DNA of 33,414 nt from an uncultured Treponema sp. (GTDB taxonomy: Bacteria > Spirochaetota > Spirochaetia > Treponematales > Treponemataceae): positions 1-33,414 of the forward strand of contig CALAEZ010000328.1 in the NCBI GenBank assembly GCA_937891125.1, read 5' to 3'. The notes below the pieces were generated by a model. It did no database searches. It was not told the origin of the DNA and saw only the letters and a program-made list of their open reading frames with translations. Position numbers and translations under genes: made by a program. Positions 31,483-33,414 of the stretch are shown here, piece after piece. Each line of letters opens with the position of its first letter. Positions within the stretch are counted from its first letter, which is position 1.

Positions 31483-33342
31483 ATGGAAAAAGACATTGTA
31501 AGCAGTGAAGGCAACGCACTGTTTTTAGATAGTGCGCTGAGTGCAGACGCATTCGGAAAGATTAAGACGCAAAAGGAATACGGCGTGCTTGCGACCGTCC
31601 ATGCTGACCGAATCGTTTCGTTTGAGCCGTGGATTTTTGACGGCACTGCGCGCAGAAGAGCAGGCGAACAGGCAGAAACAGTCTGCTACCAGGGAAGCTT
31701 TAGCGGAAAAACGCTTTTAAGCCTGCTTAACGTATCGAAAGCAGATGCGTGCAACGCCGCGCTCCTTACCTACACGGTCTGCGCACGCGCCATTTTAGAA
31801 GAACGCACGCTTCCCGCCGTCGGCGCAGGTGGCATTATTGTCGGCGCACCAGACGCAGACGGCAGCACGCAGCTGCTTTTTTTGCCAGAGGAGCAATTTG
31901 AGCGCGCTTCACGCAATCACGGAGAAGCAGTCTATGCGAGCGTACAGGGCGCTTGGGTCAACAGAACGCTTTCAGGCGCGGCAAGCACGACCTTTACCTG
32001 CGCCGCTGTTATCTACTGCGCGCTTTCTGGCGCCGTTGCGTTTCCCGCGCGTGACAGCACGGAGCGCACTGCAGATTTTTTTGACAAGAACTTTATCCCG
32101 CTTGAGCTGCTTGTCGAGGGGCTTTCTGCTGACGTTATGAGCGCAGTACACAGTGCGCTTTCCATGCAGGCAGATTTGCGCGTGCTTCCCGGTGAAAAAC
32201 GTTCGCTTGCAAAGCAACAGGCGGGAATCCAGACACAGCGCAAAAACGCAATCCAGGCTTTTTTCAGCGCCGACATTGCAGGCGCGTTGCAGGCAGTTGC
32301 GAGCACAGAACATGCTGCTACGAGCACAAACAGTGGTGCAAGCGGTAGCACGAACGCTGGCACGGACGGCGCAGGCGTTGCCTCGGACAGCGCTGGCACG
32401 GACAGCACACGCACTGGCGAAAACAGCGCATGCGCTGGCGCACGCACGCTCGAACGCACCACGTCCCCGAGTGCAGCGCCAACGCTTGCAGAAAAACGCG
32501 CTGCATGGCAAAAACGGCAGGCGCGCCTCATAAAACGACGCCGCTTTGTACGCAGGAACCGCACATCGCTTATCGTCGCCACGTGTGTTACCGTCGGCGC
32601 AATCCTCTTTGTCACATCCTTTGTTAAAGAAAACCAGACGCTTGCCACCTCTCAGGGGCTTACCTCGCGCCAGACGGTAGAAACGCTCTACACCGCCGTG
32701 CACCACGCCGACGCCTCTACCTTAAAAGAGGTTTCTTCGGGCTTAAGCAACATGCTGACCGTTGTCAGTAGCTTTTACGTCACCAATAAGGAGCGGCAGG
32801 CAGTTAATCAGCAGGGAGACACGCTTACACCGGCAGAATGGCTCTTTTTTAAGAATACGAGCGACTTCTGGCAGTACGGGCTTACGCAGCTGTATGTCGA
32901 CGGAACCGCCGCTGACAGCTCCTTCCCCTACCCGTGCCGCAAGGATAAGCCCGCGCCGCTGACAAGCGAAAACGGCATAACGCTTACTAAGGGCGTTACG
33001 GCGCATCATACCGTGCGCTACAACCTTATCCACACCGACAGCTCCGAGCAGCTTTTTGTTGAACGCTGTACCGACGCCGTAACGGTTACCTGGTCGGGAA
33101 AGCGCTGGCGTGTTACGCATGTCGAAAGCTCGTCCGAGCAGGAGGCAGTAAAGCTTAAGCCGTTCCGCGCTGACTATGCAGCGGCGCTTGAGGCTACAGA
33201 AAACGATATTCTAAAAGCGGTGCAGTCTTTACGCTCGCGCTACGACTGGCTGCCGACTGACGCCGAGATTTCAGCAGGCGCACAGGCAATTGCAGAAAAA
33301 TACAACGTAAGCGCCGCACAAGCGTTTTTGACAAAAGATTAA
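31483..33342 (+). CDS. Unknown single-pass membrane protein
   Basis: 619 residues, not recognised. Residues 1-240 are a soluble, mixed alpha/beta domain (AVGAGGIIVGAPDADGSTQLLFLPEEQF, then FIPLELLVEGLSADVMSAVHSAL). The second half of this domain vaguely recalls the C-lobe of bacterial protein kinases, but no catalytic motifs are seen. Residues about 275-345 are a Ser/Thr/Ala/Gly-rich linker. A basic run (KRRRFVRRNR) precedes one transmembrane helix at about 360-381 (LIVATCVTVGAILFVTSFV). By the positive-inside rule, the N-terminal domain is cytoplasmic and residues 385-619 lie outside the membrane. The outer part has W- and aromatic-rich strands and a helical end (ISAGAQAIAEKYNVSAAQAFL). It diverges from the rlpA-like gene. 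A cytoplasm-to-envelope sensor or scaffold is possible, but this is only inference. Confidence 0.8.
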   Translation: MEKDIVSSEGNALFLDSALSADAFGKIKTQKEYGVLATVHADRIVSFEPWIFDGTARRRAGEQAETVCYQGSFSGKTLLSLLNVSKADACNAALLTYTVCARAILEERTLPAVGAGGIIVGAPDADGSTQLLFLPEEQFERASRNHGEAVYASVQGAWVNRTLSGAASTTFTCAAVIYCALSGAVAFPARDSTERTADFFDKNFIPLELLVEGLSADVMSAVHSALSMQADLRVLPGEKRSLAKQQAGIQTQRKNAIQAFFSADIAGALQAVASTEHAATSTNSGASGSTNAGTDGAGVASDSAGTDSTRTGENSACAGARTLERTTSPSAAPTLAEKRAAWQKRQARLIKRRRFVRRNRTSLIVATCVTVGAILFVTSFVKENQTLATSQGLTSRQTVETLYTAVHHADASTLKEVSSGLSNMLTVVSSFYVTNKERQAVNQQGDTLTPAEWLFFKNTSDFWQYGLTQLYVDGTAADSSFPYPCRKDKPAPLTSENGITLTKGVTAHHTVRYNLIHTDSSEQLFVERCTDAVTVTWSGKRWRVTHVESSSEQEAVKLKPFRADYAAALEATENDILKAVQSLRSRYDWLPTDAEISAGAQAIAEKYNVSAAQAFLTKD

Positions 33343-33353
33343 AAAATGTCATA

Positions 33354-33382
33354 TTGACAGCGTATGCCGTAGTCGCTACACT
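33354..33382 (+). promoter_or_regulatory. Near-consensus promoter at the right edge
   Basis: TTGACA (33354-33359, perfect) and TACACT (33377-33382) are 17 nt apart, about 29 nt before an ATG at the window end. One of the best sigma-70-type promoters in the window. Confidence 0.75.
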
Positions 33383-33411
33383 TTGCACAACAGTTACGAG
33401 GCGAGGTTTTT

Positions 33412-33414
33412 ATG
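33412..33414 (+). CDS. Start codon of a further gene (cut by window edge)
   Basis: The last three bases are ATG, preceded by GAGG 5 nt upstream and by a near-consensus promoter. Only the start codon is in the window, so the product is unknown. Confidence 0.55.

Noticed and set aside
31368..31646. N-terminal extension of the rlpA-like frame to 31646
   Set aside because: The extra 93 codons overlap the divergent gene at 31483, lie before a clear signal peptide, and the promoter found is downstream of them.
31972..32706. Long minus-strand frames opposite the unknown membrane-protein gene
   Set aside because: They are Cys/Arg-rich translations caused by G+C-rich codon bias on the other strand; no start signals or domains.

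Overview
The window looks like chromosomal DNA of a spirochaete, most likely a Treponema. The clearest sign is the cheA, cheW-cheR-like hybrid, cheX, cheY order. CheX is typical of spirochaetes, and the CheW protein with a CheR-like tail is known from treponemal chemotaxis systems. Relaxed lipobox-type lipoproteins, a barrel-like exported protein and LL-diaminopimelate aminotransferase fit as well. Two secreted glycoside hydrolases (GH127 and GH2) suggest a gut or rumen relative that feeds on plant glycans. I cannot name the species from the sequence.

Layout, left to right. 1-447: N-terminal part of a receiver-like signalling protein that runs off the edge. 627-2921: argJ then argB (minus strand), for ornithine/arginine synthesis. 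3063-3758: a small lipoprotein. 3818-3891: tRNA-Val(GAC). 4004-8826: the chemotaxis operon. 9002-10291: an exported, probably outer-membrane protein. 10321-11550: dapL. 11551-11930: non-coding DNA with several hairpins. 11931-16315: a decayed glycan-related gene, a GH127 enzyme and a divergent AraC-type regulator. 16395-19769: a 1,124-residue GH2 enzyme. 20289-30518: one 10.2 kb gene for a 3,409-residue Ser/Thr-rich surface lipoprotein built of Ig-like modules and a propeller-like C-terminus. 30666-31367: an RlpA-like protein with a SPOR domain. 31483-33342: an unknown single-pass membrane protein. The last three bases are the start codon of a further gene behind a near-consensus promoter.

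How the genes work together. CheA, the CheW hybrid, CheX and CheY form one signalling chain: kinase and coupling, response regulator, and CheY phosphatase. The GH127, GH2 and AraC genes look like a small glycan-use locus, probably for arabinose-containing plant polymers, with one member already a pseudogene.

Two patterns cut across genes. First, a composite hairpin element occurs three times (521-632, 1547-1662, 20053-20291). Each copy lies directly behind a stop codon, has the same order of parts, and holds the stop codon inside a perfect 14-15 bp hairpin whose loop follows the rule A-N-GGA-N'. Second, several genes that begin transcription units have a -10-like hexamer 6-9 nt before the ATG and no Shine-Dalgarno sequence, while downstream cistrons have good ones. 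This suggests frequent leaderless mRNAs. The first pattern is the best candidate here for something undescribed.
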